A stretch of 53,320 nucleotides of DNA from the NCBI GenBank assembly GCA_011390575.1, contig JAABSE010000016.1:1-53320 (forward strand). Direction: 5' to 3'. Source of the stretch: Sphingobacteriia bacterium. GTDB lineage: Bacteria > Bacteroidota > Bacteroidia > Bacteroidales > UBA7960. Shown one piece after another: positions 16,805-25,504 of the stretch. The stretch's first letter is position 1. Every line of letters begins with the position of its first letter. The position numbers and the translations under genes are program-made. The notes under the pieces were generated by a model, which worked only from the letters and a program-made list of their open reading frames with translations, ran no database searches and was not told the origin of the DNA.

Positions 16805-18634
16805 ATGCAGAAAATATTGATAACACTGTGGATGTGGGCGCTTCTTCCCCTGGCCTTATGGGCTGGTGAAGTTGAGTTTACTGCCTCGGCTCCTTCCGAA
16901 GTAGCAGCAGGAGAAAGGTTCAGGCTTACCTACCAGGTAAATGCCAGGCCAACAGACTTCAGAGCCCCGGATATAAATGGTTTCAGGATACTCTCCGGAC
17001 CTAGCCAGTCGTCCAGTACATCCATGCAGATGATTAATGGAAGGACTACGGTTACAGAGTCATTCAGCTATACTTTTGTGCTACAGGCGAGTGAAGAAGG
17101 AACCTTTACCATTGCTCCTGCCCGGATTACCGTAGATGGTGAAAATTACCAGTCAAACTCACTCACTGTGCGAGTCAGGCAAGGGACTGCTCCTTCCTCT
17201 GCTTCCCAGGCTCAGTCCACGCCCGGGCAAGATTCACAAGCCTCGTCACGCGATCTTTTCATCCGGGCCACAGCAAATACTTTAACTCCTTACCAGGGCC
17301 AGCAGGTGATTGTATCTTATAACCTCTATACCCGGGTAACCGTAAACCAGTACTCTATTGACCGGCTGCCTTCCTACCGGGGTTTCTGGACAGAAAACAT
17401 AACAGCCCAGGGACAACCCCAGACCCGTACCGAGGTTATTGACGGACAAACATACCGTGTGGCAGAAATATATCGGGTTGCCATATTCCCACAACGCAGC
17501 GGAGAACTTACCGTTGATCCCCTCCAGTCGGAACTGGTAATAAGTTTACCGTCTCAGCGAAGACAAAGCCTGATTGATGAATTTTTCAGTGGCTCTCCTT
17601 TTGGTGGCAGGCAAGTAAGGCAAACGGTAGAATCCAATGCAGTTACCCTAGACGTAAAGGCTCTTCCTGCACAAAACCGCCCTGCTACTTTTTCAGGTAT
17701 GGTAGGAACTGACTTTGACGTTGATGCATCTATTAATCAGACCGAACTTAAGGCAAATGATGCCGTAAACCTCACCATTGCCATTACCGGAAGTGGAAAT
17801 ATGCGCATGCTTGAAGAACCCGCCATCAATTTTCCGGCAAATCTGGAAGTTTTTGACCCTAATATTTCTGATAATATTCGCAATACGACATCGGGAATAA
17901 GCGGCACAAGAACTTATGATTATGTTATGATACCCCGCACAGGGGGCGAATTTGTCATTCCTGAGGCAGAATTTGTGTATTTTGATCCACAGACAGCAAG
18001 ATACGTAAGAAAGCCTTTTGGCGAGTTTGTGCTTCAGGTATCCGGAGAGCCCGGTTTAGCTGGAACCACTCCCGGCACTGTCAGTCAGGAAGAAATTCAA
18101 CTGCTGGGCACGGATATAAGGTTTATCCGTACTGACAATATTGTGCTGTATCCTGCAGGATCAGCATTTTATGGAAGTACATTATTCTGGTTGCTGATAT
18201 TGATGCCCTTCCTGTTGTTTGCCTTTTTTGTAGTGTATCTTCGCAATCAGATTAAGCTGCAGGGTAACCAGGAACTGCTGAGAAATAAAAAAGCAGACAA
18301 ACTGGCACGCAAAAGACTAAAGAAAGCGAAAACTTTCCTGGATAAAAAACAGGAAAATGACTTTTATGATGAAATATTCAGGGCACTTTGGGGATACCTG
18401 TCCGATAAACTCAGTATTCCTGTTTCTATACTTAACAAAGAAAACGTAGAAGGAGCTTTCAAAACCAAAAAAGTTCCCCGTGAATTGTCAGACAGTTTTA
18501 TTGCTACACTCAACGACTGTGAGTATGCCCGTTTTGCCCCCGGTGAAAAGGAAGATCGCATGGCTGAGATTTACAAGAAAGCACTGAATACCATTATTAC
18601 CATAGAAAAAGACCTTAGAAACAAACAGGTATAA
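16805..18634 (+). CDS. batD: BatD, large membrane-anchored bat protein
   Basis: A 609-residue protein with a signal peptide (MQKILITLWMWALLPLALWAG). A long beta-rich extracytoplasmic region of BatD/DUF7507-like repeats follows (VEFTASAPSEVAAGERFRLT, then NDAVNLTIAITGSGNMRML). One transmembrane helix (about residues 458-480, STLFWLLILMPFLLFAFFVV) and a cytoplasmic tail of about 125 residues complete it. Length and layout match BatD. It begins 18 bp after batC and ends 2 bp before batE. Confidence 0.92.
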   Translation: MQKILITLWMWALLPLALWAGEVEFTASAPSEVAAGERFRLTYQVNARPTDFRAPDINGFRILSGPSQSSSTSMQMINGRTTVTESFSYTFVLQASEEGTFTIAPARITVDGENYQSNSLTVRVRQGTAPSSASQAQSTPGQDSQASSRDLFIRATANTLTPYQGQQVIVSYNLYTRVTVNQYSIDRLPSYRGFWTENITAQGQPQTRTEVIDGQTYRVAEIYRVAIFPQRSGELTVDPLQSELVISLPSQRRQSLIDEFFSGSPFGGRQVRQTVESNAVTLDVKALPAQNRPATFSGMVGTDFDVDASINQTELKANDAVNLTIAITGSGNMRMLEEPAINFPANLEVFDPNISDNIRNTTSGISGTRTYDYVMIPRTGGEFVIPEAEFVYFDPQTARYVRKPFGEFVLQVSGEPGLAGTTPGTVSQEEIQLLGTDIRFIRTDNIVLYPAGSAFYGSTLFWLLILMPFLLFAFFVVYLRNQIKLQGNQELLRNKKADKLARKRLKKAKTFLDKKQENDFYDEIFRALWGYLSDKLSIPVSILNKENVEGAFKTKKVPRELSDSFIATLNDCEYARFAPGEKEDRMAEIYKKALNTIITIEKDLRNKQV

Positions 18635-18636
18635 AA

Positions 18637-19389
18637 ATGAACCGTTATATTACTTTGATTTTATTGCTACTCTTTCAGCATTCCTTTGCTGCCACACCGG
18701 AGGAATTGCTGGAAGAAGCCAACGAAGCTTATACGCGTAGCGAATATAATTACGCCGCAGAACTTTATGAGCAAATTCTGACAGAAGGGATGGTCTCTGC
18801 GGATTTATACTATAATCTTGGCAATGCTTATTTTAAAAGTAATAAATTAGGACCTGCCATTGTTAACTTCGAGAGAGCCCTGAGACTGCGTCCATCAGAC
18901 GAAGATGCCAGTCATAATCTTGCTGTGGCCAGAAGCCGGATTGTTGACAGCACAGAACAACGACCACAGCTTTTTTATGAGCGATGGTGGAAAGCTGCAT
19001 ATTCACTCCAGGGAAGTGATGGGTGGGCGATTACATCCATTATCCTTATCATTGCTTTCCTTGCTGCCACCTCAGCTTATCTTTTTTCCAAAACAGTAGT
19101 GTGGAAGAAGGTATCGTTTTATTTCATGTTGTTGTTTTTTATCACAGGCACCTTATCACTGGTTTTTGCCCAAAAACAATACAACCGGATCACTTCAGAA
19201 AAGGAGGCTATCATCATGCAGGCGCGTGTTACAGCCAAAAGTTCGCCCTCAGCTCAAAGCTCGGATCTTTTCCTGATGCATGAGGGAACCAAGGTAACTA
19301 TTCGCAATGGGCTGGGTGAATGGAAAGAAATTTCTCTTCCCAATGGCAGTGTAGGATGGATAAAAAACGAAAGCATGGAAATAATATAA
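18637..19389 (+). CDS. batE: BatE, TPR and SH3-like membrane protein
   Basis: A 250-residue protein with a signal peptide (MNRYITLILLLLFQHSFAA) and TPR units (DLYYNLGNAYFKSNKLGPAI). Two transmembrane segments lie at about residues 129-149 and 157-176. The C-terminal SH3-like domain contains VTAKSSPSAQSSDLFLMHEG and GEWKEISLPNGSVGWI. It is the last gene of the bat operon. No clear terminator is visible before the next gene, which starts 72 bp later. Confidence 0.92.
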   Translation: MNRYITLILLLLFQHSFAATPEELLEEANEAYTRSEYNYAAELYEQILTEGMVSADLYYNLGNAYFKSNKLGPAIVNFERALRLRPSDEDASHNLAVARSRIVDSTEQRPQLFYERWWKAAYSLQGSDGWAITSIILIIAFLAATSAYLFSKTVVWKKVSFYFMLLFFITGTLSLVFAQKQYNRITSEKEAIIMQARVTAKSSPSAQSSDLFLMHEGTKVTIRNGLGEWKEISLPNGSVGWIKNESMEII

Positions 19390-19461
19390 GTATGAAGTAC
19401 AGAGAATATTTCTTACTTTAGACCCAAGTTTTTCAATGCTTGTTTTTCAAAACCTCCACAC

Positions 19462-20967
19462 ATGGAAGAACCCCAATCGTTGATCATACACGTAGGAGAT
19501 CAGGCCCTGTTTGCTTTTATAGGGTACCTGATATTGATTGTTATAGTAGGTCTGCTTGCTGCAAGGTTTTCGTCCAAAGGTATAAGCAACTTTTTTATTG
19601 GTGGCCGGCAAATGAATATGTTTGTTGTAGCTATTTCTGCAGTGGTGAGCGGACGAAGTGCCTGGCTTCTGCTGGGATTTACGGGGATGTCTTATGCCAT
19701 AGGATTTTCTGCTCTGTGGGCAGCTGCCGGATACATTGTAGCTGAATTTTTTCTCTTTTTTTTCTATGCCCCCCGGTTAAGAAGGTTTAGTGAGAAAACA
19801 GACTGTATAACCATCCCCGACTTCTTTGAAGAACGATTTGCTGACCGCTCAGGCATTTTAAGGGCGCTGGTTTCCATTATCATCATCGTTTTTATGCTTG
19901 CATATGTTTCAGCACAATTCGTGGCAGGAGGCAAGACTTTCAGTGCGGGATTTGACATAACTCCCAACCAGGGCATTATTTTAACTGCTGTAATCATTCT
20001 CTTTTATACCATCGTGGGTGGTTTCCTTGCTGTTAGCGTTACTGATACCATCCAGGGCCTCATTATGGTGATTGCCCTGGTTGTGCTGCCGGTAATTGTT
20101 ATTATTCATCTGGGTGGTTTTTCCAGCTTTTACCAACAGGCATCTTTGATTTATACCTCTACCGGAAATTTCACCAATGCCTTTGCTTTGGGCGCGGGAG
20201 CCCTGATTGGGTTTCTGGGTATCGGACTGGGGTCAGTGGGCAATCCGCATATCATTGCCCGTTATATGTCGATAAAAGATCCGGAAAAGTTAAGAATGAC
20301 TGCCTACGTGGGTACAACAACCAATATTTTAATGGCAACAGGAGCATTGTTTACCGGGATGGCAGGAAGAATATACTTTCCCGATGCTTCGATGCTTCCC
20401 CTTCAGGATGCAGAAAACCTCTACCCTGCCCTGGCAAGCGAGCATCTGCATCCCATAATGTTTGGAGTTGTGATAGCCTCCATTTTTGCAGCCATTATGT
20501 CTACTGCTGATTCGCAGTTACTGGTGGCGGCATCAGCACTCGCAAGAGATATCTATGAAAAACTCTATCACAAAGAAAAGCAAATCAGCCAGCAAAAACT
20601 GGTTGCCATCAGCAGATGGTTTGTTCTTCTGCTGGTCATGTTGTCTCTGATGCTGGCTTACCTGGCCGAAAATATTGTATTCTGGCTCGTATTATTTGCC
20701 TGGGCGGGTTTAGGAGCCGCTTTTGGCCCCACGTCTATTCTGGCTCTGTACTGGAAAAATGTTACACGCAATGGTGTTATTGCAGGTATAATTTCAGGCT
20801 CCGTGACTGTGATAGTGTGGAGCCGCATCACATTTCTCAAAGATTTTATGTATGAACTTGTACCAGCGTTTTTCGTTGCCTTTCTGGTAACAGTGATTGT
20901 GAGCAAACTAACCCCAAAGGCAGCAAACAACGATGAAATTTTTAAACAATTAACCCATAAACAATAA
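19462..20967 (+). CDS. Sodium:solute symporter (SSS family, PutP-like)
   Basis: A 501-residue inner-membrane protein with about 13 hydrophobic segments. The N-terminal region FFIGGRQMNMFVVAISAVVS followed by GRSAWLLLG, and later GFLGIGLGSVGNPHIIARYM and MSTADSQLLVAASALARDIY, are typical of the sodium/proline branch of the SSS family. It imports a small organic solute using the sodium gradient. Proline is the best guess, but the substrate is not proven. The next gene begins 16 bp after its stop, so the two are probably cotranscribed. Confidence 0.93.
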   Translation: MEEPQSLIIHVGDQALFAFIGYLILIVIVGLLAARFSSKGISNFFIGGRQMNMFVVAISAVVSGRSAWLLLGFTGMSYAIGFSALWAAAGYIVAEFFLFFFYAPRLRRFSEKTDCITIPDFFEERFADRSGILRALVSIIIIVFMLAYVSAQFVAGGKTFSAGFDITPNQGIILTAVIILFYTIVGGFLAVSVTDTIQGLIMVIALVVLPVIVIIHLGGFSSFYQQASLIYTSTGNFTNAFALGAGALIGFLGIGLGSVGNPHIIARYMSIKDPEKLRMTAYVGTTTNILMATGALFTGMAGRIYFPDASMLPLQDAENLYPALASEHLHPIMFGVVIASIFAAIMSTADSQLLVAASALARDIYEKLYHKEKQISQQKLVAISRWFVLLLVMLSLMLAYLAENIVFWLVLFAWAGLGAAFGPTSILALYWKNVTRNGVIAGIISGSVTVIVWSRITFLKDFMYELVPAFFVAFLVTVIVSKLTPKAANNDEIFKQLTHKQ

Positions 20968-20983
20968 CTTAACAGCACTAATC

Positions 20984-22087
20984 ATGAAAAATACGCTTAT
21001 TTTATTACTGGCTACGACATTTTTCGCCTGCCAGTCGCCAAAAACAGAAAGATATTCCCTGCGCGGAACAGTTGAAGGCCAAACTACCGGCCAGGCTTAT
21101 CTGCAGGACAGGGTTTCAGGGCAAATGATTAACGTGGACTCTGCCAGCATTTCTGATGGCGTTTTTACATTTGAAGGCACCATGGATTCTCCACAAATGT
21201 ACTATGTGAGTATTGACGGAGTACCCGGCAGAATTGCCATTTTTATGGAAAATTCCGAAATTGAGATGAATATCACGCAAATTGAACCCCTTGACTATAC
21301 GGTTGCAGGTTCTCGTTCGCATGATATTTATTCGCAGCTGGGCGATCTGGTCAATCCTTATGATGAAAGAGCGCGCTATGTGCAAAGCGAATTGCGCGAA
21401 GCAGAAAAAGTAAATAATGAGGAAGCCATAGAAGAGTTCAGAAAGATGAATGAAGAATTGACACAAAAGAAAAAAGAAGAGGTTCTTGCTTTTATCAATC
21501 AGTATCCCGATATGGCGGTTTCGGTTTTCATCGCACAAAGACAATTAGCCCATGGAGCAAGCCCTGAAGAGCTGGAAAAGATCTTCTCTGTTTTTGATGA
21601 AACCTTGCAAGGCACGAGGTATTATGATGAAATGGAAAATAGTCTTAACACCCTGAAGCGAGTGGCTGTGGGTAACCCCGCCATAGACTTTACCTTAAAT
21701 AATCCTGAAGGAGAATCCATATCACTGTCCGATTTCCAGGGGGAGGTTGTACTCATCAGTTTCTGGGCTTCCTGGTGCCCTTACTGCAGAGAAGCAAACC
21801 CGGAGCTGGTAAGGGTTTATGAAAAGTTTGGAGGGGAAGGTTTTGAAGTGCTGGGAGTATCACTGGACAGAACCCATGAAGCATGGGTGCGAGGCATTGA
21901 AGAAGATGGATTGGAGTGGCCCCAGGTAAGCGATTTGCAGGGATGGCAAAGTGGACCTGCTGCTGAATATGCCGTAAGAAGTATACCGCAAAACGTTCTG
22001 GTAGATCAAAACGGAATCATCATTGGAAGAAATCTGGATTATTACGAACTGGAAGAGAGGCTCCCCGTTTTGCTTGCCGGAGTTTAA
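20984..22087 (+). CDS. TlpA/ResA-like thioredoxin lipoprotein with DUF4369 domain
   Basis: A 367-residue lipoprotein (signal MKNTLILLLATTFFAC, lipobox Cys16). The N-terminal part (RYSLRGTVEGQTTGQAYLQD and ISDGVFTFEGTMDSPQMYYV) resembles DUF4369. A helical linker precedes a thioredoxin-fold domain from about residue 225 with the active site FWASWCPYCREANPEL. It probably acts as an extracytoplasmic thiol-disulfide oxidoreductase. It follows the symporter by 16 bp, although a functional link is not evident. Confidence 0.92.
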   Translation: MKNTLILLLATTFFACQSPKTERYSLRGTVEGQTTGQAYLQDRVSGQMINVDSASISDGVFTFEGTMDSPQMYYVSIDGVPGRIAIFMENSEIEMNITQIEPLDYTVAGSRSHDIYSQLGDLVNPYDERARYVQSELREAEKVNNEEAIEEFRKMNEELTQKKKEEVLAFINQYPDMAVSVFIAQRQLAHGASPEELEKIFSVFDETLQGTRYYDEMENSLNTLKRVAVGNPAIDFTLNNPEGESISLSDFQGEVVLISFWASWCPYCREANPELVRVYEKFGGEGFEVLGVSLDRTHEAWVRGIEEDGLEWPQVSDLQGWQSGPAAEYAVRSIPQNVLVDQNGIIIGRNLDYYELEERLPVLLAGV

Positions 22088-22115
22088 GGATTTTGAAGTA
22101 ACACCCGGTTAGTAT

Positions 22116-22160
22116 CAAGCCCTGCTAATATCCTGATTAAACAGTAATTAGCAGGGCTTG
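22116..22160. terminator. Hairpin between convergent genes
   Basis: A perfect 14-bp stem (22116-22129 with 22147-22160) encloses a 17-nt loop, located between two convergent genes. No T run follows on either strand, so intrinsic termination is uncertain. It may act as a bidirectional block or protect 3' ends. Confidence 0.5.
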
Positions 22161-22196
22161 CTGTTTGAAGAAGAAAATAGAAGGGTTACTGTCCGG

Positions 22197-23462
22197 TTAG
22201 AAAGTATATTTTGCAAAAAGGTTTATGTGATAATTTATTGCCGCATCCATGGATGATATGGGCTTTCTGTTATTGTCAAACTCCTCAGCGTAAACTGCAC
22301 TGTACCAGGCAACTTCTCCGCCAAAGCTGAAGTTTTCTGTAGCAAAATAGGAAAGCCTGGGAGATACGCGTAGTAAATAGTGTAAATCGGCATAGCGAAG
22401 CAATTCTGCATCGGGAATGTCTAAGAATGGGTCGTCAGAACCCAGGTTCTCAGTGTATCCTGCAAATAAACCCCACTGCAAAACTTTGTTGTTTGAGTGG
22501 ATATCGGTCCACAAAGACAAGGTTTTCAGGTTGGCATAATCATAATCACTGAGCCAGAATTCAGGGTTTTGGGCATCGTCAGGAGTTCCTTTGGCACCAT
22601 ATCCTCCTATCATGATGTAGTTGCTGAGGTTTTCGCCATACATTATTTCAAACTTCAACGTTACAGGAAGAGTGGTGATTTTGGAAAAAGCCTGGAGATT
22701 ATAGGAGCCAACATTCTTGTTGGTGGCTGTATTGCCCGCTGTAACATCGCGCGGTGAGAGGAATTTATAACCGGCAGTAACTCCCAGCAGGAAATTGTCC
22801 GGATTGTATCTGAGTTGTAATTGTGAATCGGGTAATCCCGAATTACGCTGTTGATCCCTCGGACCTGCACTGCTATGGTACCCATGCATCAAAAATGAAA
22901 CAGAAGCAGAAAAGCTGGACGCAAAATCCTGTTTCAACCTGATTTGAGGAGAACGGTTCAAGGGGTGAAAGGGTACTGCAGCTGCAAAAGAAACTGTGGA
23001 TGGAAAGCAGTCGAGCACAAATGTGGGATGAAAGGTATGGCCCATAATCAACTCTGTGGTTTCCCACTGAAGCTTTACAAATGCATGCCTGAGCCTGAGA
23101 AGTCTGACAAAATCCTGATGAGTGGCAAAAAAATCGACTTCTAATTTGGCAGTTGTTCGGGCACCCAAAACTTCTGGGCCAGAAACATTAACTCCGAATC
23201 GAGATTGAACAGCAAGCATGTTCAACTTTGATCTTTTGTTGATATCATTTCCATTTTCATCAAATATAGGTTTTTTGGGAAAAAGATACAACTGGCCATC
23301 ACGTGTATCAAGTGAGCGGTAGGTGTCAAACAGCATTTCATAACTGACATAACCGTATGGCTTGAAGGTCACAGGTGTTTCCTCTGCTTTCGTGCTGTAT
23401 ATAAAAGAGGCCAGGATAATAGAAATAATTATCAATTTTTTTATCAGGGTAGTTCTTTTCAT
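22197..23462 (-). CDS. Porin-like outer membrane beta-barrel protein
   Basis: A 421-residue protein with a signal peptide (MKRTTLIKKLIIISIILASFIYSTKA) and a repetitive amphipathic beta-strand pattern throughout. It ends in an aromatic residue (FAKYTF*). The opening VTFKPYGYVSYEMLFDTY followed by SRFGVNVSGPEVLGARTTAK resembles 16-stranded porin-like proteins. GHTFHPTF and HPLNRSPQI look like constriction-region motifs. The substrate is unknown. The gene is convergent with the thioredoxin gene. Confidence 0.8.
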   Translation of the reverse strand: MKRTTLIKKLIIISIILASFIYSTKAEETPVTFKPYGYVSYEMLFDTYRSLDTRDGQLYLFPKKPIFDENGNDINKRSKLNMLAVQSRFGVNVSGPEVLGARTTAKLEVDFFATHQDFVRLLRLRHAFVKLQWETTELIMGHTFHPTFVLDCFPSTVSFAAAVPFHPLNRSPQIRLKQDFASSFSASVSFLMHGYHSSAGPRDQQRNSGLPDSQLQLRYNPDNFLLGVTAGYKFLSPRDVTAGNTATNKNVGSYNLQAFSKITTLPVTLKFEIMYGENLSNYIMIGGYGAKGTPDDAQNPEFWLSDYDYANLKTLSLWTDIHSNNKVLQWGLFAGYTENLGSDDPFLDIPDAELLRYADLHYLLRVSPRLSYFATENFSFGGEVAWYSAVYAEEFDNNRKPISSMDAAINYHINLFAKYTF

Positions 23463-23716
23463 TGCATCAGGACAGTTTTAATGAAGATTTATTAGAATCT
23501 GTGCTTTTGAAGGTTAATTGCCTGTTATCAAGCATACGATTATTGTCGATAACAGTTTCATCAAAGAATGATTTTAAATGATTTAACTGTTGGACAGTCC
23601 AATTCAATAGCATCAGATATTTGCTAAAGTAAGGAATTATTCTACCCTGAAGCACCGTGTAATTACCATAAAAAACACCGTGAAACCCTTAATTTTTCTG
23701 ATTAGCATAACAATAT
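23463..23716. other. Upstream region of the porin gene
   Basis: No gene is seen here. An 8-bp inverted repeat (CTGTTATC at 23522-23529, GATAACAG at 23548-23555) with an 18-nt spacer lies about 60-93 bp upstream of the leftward porin gene and could be regulatory. No TAnnTTTG promoter match is visible. Confidence 0.4.
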
Positions 23717-23759
23717 AAAAAGCACAAAAGCCCGGAAATTCCGGGCTTTTGTGCTTTTT
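23717..23759 (-). terminator. Strong terminator of the Spy-like gene
   Basis: A perfect 21-bp inverted repeat (23717-23737 with 23739-23759) is flanked by A and T runs, with a GC-rich core (GCCCGGAA). On the minus strand it lies 22 bp beyond the Spy-like stop codon. The symmetry lets it work in both directions. Confidence 0.92.
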
Positions 23760-23781
23760 ACTGTTTTTCTAAACGAATGAT

Positions 23782-24270
23782 TTATCTTCTTCTGCCTCTG
23801 CGGGAGTCGTCGTTGAATCTTCCTTGTCCGCGGCCTTCAGAATTTCTGTATCCTTCTCTTTGTCCAAAGGCTCTTCGTTGACCCGACTGGCTGTCAAAAA
23901 TTACTCTTTGTTCGGGGGTGAGTAACTCTCTTACTTCCTGGCGGTGCTGAACGCGGGCTTTCATTTGCTGAGCGCGTTTGTCTGCCATTTGATCAATGAT
24001 AGAGTTCACTTCATTCATATCAGGATTATCGGCCAGTGTCAGGCTCCTTTTACGGGCTCTCAGCTCGTTCATCTCTGCCTGGTGTTGTGTGGAAGAGGCG
24101 ATCCTTTCGGTCCGCAATGCATTGATTTTTGTTTCTTGTTCCTCTGTCAAATCAGGCAGCACACATTGAGCTCCTTCCTGATTACCTCTCATCCCTCTTT
24201 GACCGAAGGATTCAACAGAAATAAACATAATAAAAATCGCTGCAATAAAAATCAGATTTTTTGTTTTCAT
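23782..24270 (-). CDS. Spy/CpxP-like periplasmic protein (LTXXQ motifs)
   Basis: A 162-residue exported protein with signal peptide MKTKNLIFIAAIFIMFISVESFGQ. Two LTXXQ motifs typical of the CpxP/Spy family are present, LTEEQ and LTPEQ, at either end of a long helical region. The C-terminus is rich in Arg and Gly (GRGQGRFNDDSRRGRRR). Relatives act as periplasmic chaperones or metal/envelope-stress sensors. The basic tail is unusual for CpxP and could bind membrane or nucleic acid; that is speculation. Confidence 0.85.
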   Translation of the reverse strand: MKTKNLIFIAAIFIMFISVESFGQRGMRGNQEGAQCVLPDLTEEQETKINALRTERIASSTQHQAEMNELRARKRSLTLADNPDMNEVNSIIDQMADKRAQQMKARVQHRQEVRELLTPEQRVIFDSQSGQRRAFGQREGYRNSEGRGQGRFNDDSRRGRRR

Positions 24271-24351
24271 GATAATTCAATATTTAAAGGTTAAAAATGA
24301 TTTGTTTTGTTCCTTTGATTGAATTAAAGATGAAAGGTTTAATGCAGCAGT

Positions 24352-24371
24352 AAAAAACTTTTCTGAAAGTT
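24352..24371 (-). terminator. Terminator overlapping the rrf2 stop codon
   Basis: A 6-bp stem (24356-24361 with 24366-24371) with a 4-nt loop overlaps the stop codon by two bases. On the minus strand a T run (from A at 24352-24357) follows. It closes the leftward hydrogenase gene cluster. Confidence 0.6.
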
Positions 24372-24777
24372 AAGGTTCGTTGACAAATTTTTCAAGGGTC
24401 TGGTCCTTAAAATAATCCTTAAACTGGGTAGTAACAGAGTTTACCATCCCTCCCATCAGGCACTTGTCGAAAGGACATATTTGTCGGTCAAGAGGGCATT
24501 TAGGCGTTTCAATTTTACCTTCGATAGCCTCATAGATATCAAGTATGGTGATATCAGAAGGCTTAACATTGAGCACAAAACCGCCGCTGGGACCTCTCAC
24601 CGACCTGAGATAGTTGTGTTTTACAAGTTGTTGAAGAACTTTTGCCAGGTGATTGCGGGATGCCCCCATCTCCTTGGAAAGTATATTAACATTGATATGA
24701 ATGTCGGATTTTGCAATCAGAACCATCGAATGAATCGCCAGAGAGGCAGCCTCAGATAAATGAACGATTTTAGCCAT
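24370..24777 (-). CDS. Rrf2-family transcriptional regulator with Fe-S cysteines
   Basis: A 135-residue winged-helix regulator. The N-terminal helix-turn-helix region contains LSEAASLAIHSM, then SKEMGASRNHLAKVLQQLVK. The wing has the family motif RGPSGGFVLN. Three cysteines follow in KCPLDRQICPFDKC, spaced C-x6-C-x4-C, close to the cluster-binding Cys triad of IscR/NsrR. It probably carries an Fe-S cluster and senses redox, nitric oxide or oxygen. It lies at the end of the hydrogenase maturation cluster. A palindrome 24-37 bp upstream of the ATG could be its own operator. Confidence 0.92.
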   Translation of the reverse strand: MAKIVHLSEAASLAIHSMVLIAKSDIHINVNILSKEMGASRNHLAKVLQQLVKHNYLRSVRGPSGGFVLNVKPSDITILDIYEAIEGKIETPKCPLDRQICPFDKCLMGGMVNSVTTQFKDYFKDQTLEKFVNEP

Positions 24778-24800
24778 AAATCAATTGTTGTGGCTTGTTT

Positions 24801-24814
24801 TCCGAATAATCGGA
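24801..24814. promoter_or_regulatory. 14-bp palindrome upstream of rrf2, candidate operator
   Basis: TCCGA and TCGGA flank ATAA, in the 71-bp gap upstream of the rrf2 gene. The position fits autoregulation. The binding protein is not known. Confidence 0.4.
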
Positions 24815-24848
24815 TAGCAAACAGTGTTAGTATATTATTAATTCTAAA

Positions 24849-25100
24849 TTAAAATGTCATTTTCCTTACCTTGACCCCTTCAAGGGCAAGGATTTCATTT
24901 TCCAGTCTGAGACATTCTTCCCTGTCTCCCATAAGTTCGAGCAAAATAAGTCCGGCGCTTCCCGTTTCGGGAATATCCAGTTCATTCAATCCTAAACGTG
25001 TTTTTATGCAGCAGCCATATTTGCTGAAAATACTCTGCAGCATAGAGGCATGTTTTTCTTTTTCCTGCACCATCAGGCCAAGTATTACCAACTGTTCCAT
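24849..25100 (-). CDS. TM1266-type small hydrogenase-system regulator (second copy)
   Basis: An 83-residue protein with an ACT/NikR-C-like pattern: MEQLVILGLMVQEKEKHASM, then CIKTRLGLNEL, then LILLELMGDREECLRLENEI. This matches the family annotated as iron-only hydrogenase system regulator (TM1266-like), which commonly lies beside hydE, hydF and hydG. No DNA-binding domain is visible; its biochemical role is not established. It is a paralogue of the adjacent 86-residue protein, 43 bp upstream. Confidence 0.8.
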   Translation of the reverse strand: MEQLVILGLMVQEKEKHASMLQSIFSKYGCCIKTRLGLNELDIPETGSAGLILLELMGDREECLRLENEILALEGVKVRKMTF

Positions 25101-25143
25101 TGTAAAATATTTTTCGGTAAAATTTTAATATCTAACTCCTGAT

Positions 25144-25404
25144 TCAGCTATTGCGAAATTCCATAGATTGAACTTCAATACCCCCAATTTCAGCCAGCTC
25201 CTGCTGAAATTGCTCAATTTTGTCCGGAGCTCCCTGCATCACAAGCAGAATAGTGCCCAGCCTGCTGCAAACTTCGCGTGACAATTCATGAAATCCCAAC
25301 CTTGTCCGGATGAGAGTTGAATGCTTTGTGAGTACTTCCTGGGTCTTCCCGGCCTCTTTTATCCGGTCATAAACCATGATTCCCAATATCTTTGTTTTTG
25401 CCAT
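25144..25404 (-). CDS. TM1266-type small hydrogenase-system regulator (first copy)
   Basis: An 86-residue protein: MAKTKILGIMVYDRIKEAGK, then STLIRTRLGFHELSREVC, then GTILLVMQGAPDKIEQFQQEL. The RTRLGFHEL block aligns with KTRLGLNEL of the neighbouring paralogue. Small proteins of this family accompany [FeFe]-hydrogenase maturases and are predicted regulators. It lies 100 bp downstream of hydG. Confidence 0.85.
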   Translation of the reverse strand: MAKTKILGIMVYDRIKEAGKTQEVLTKHSTLIRTRLGFHELSREVCSRLGTILLVMQGAPDKIEQFQQELAEIGGIEVQSMEFRNS

Positions 25405-25504
25405 AGTACCAAAAGAATTAAAACAGATTCCAACTATTTATAAAAACGTTTCTCAGACTGATATACAAACCTATAATAAAGTCTTTCAACGGAAATACAT
25501 CTTA

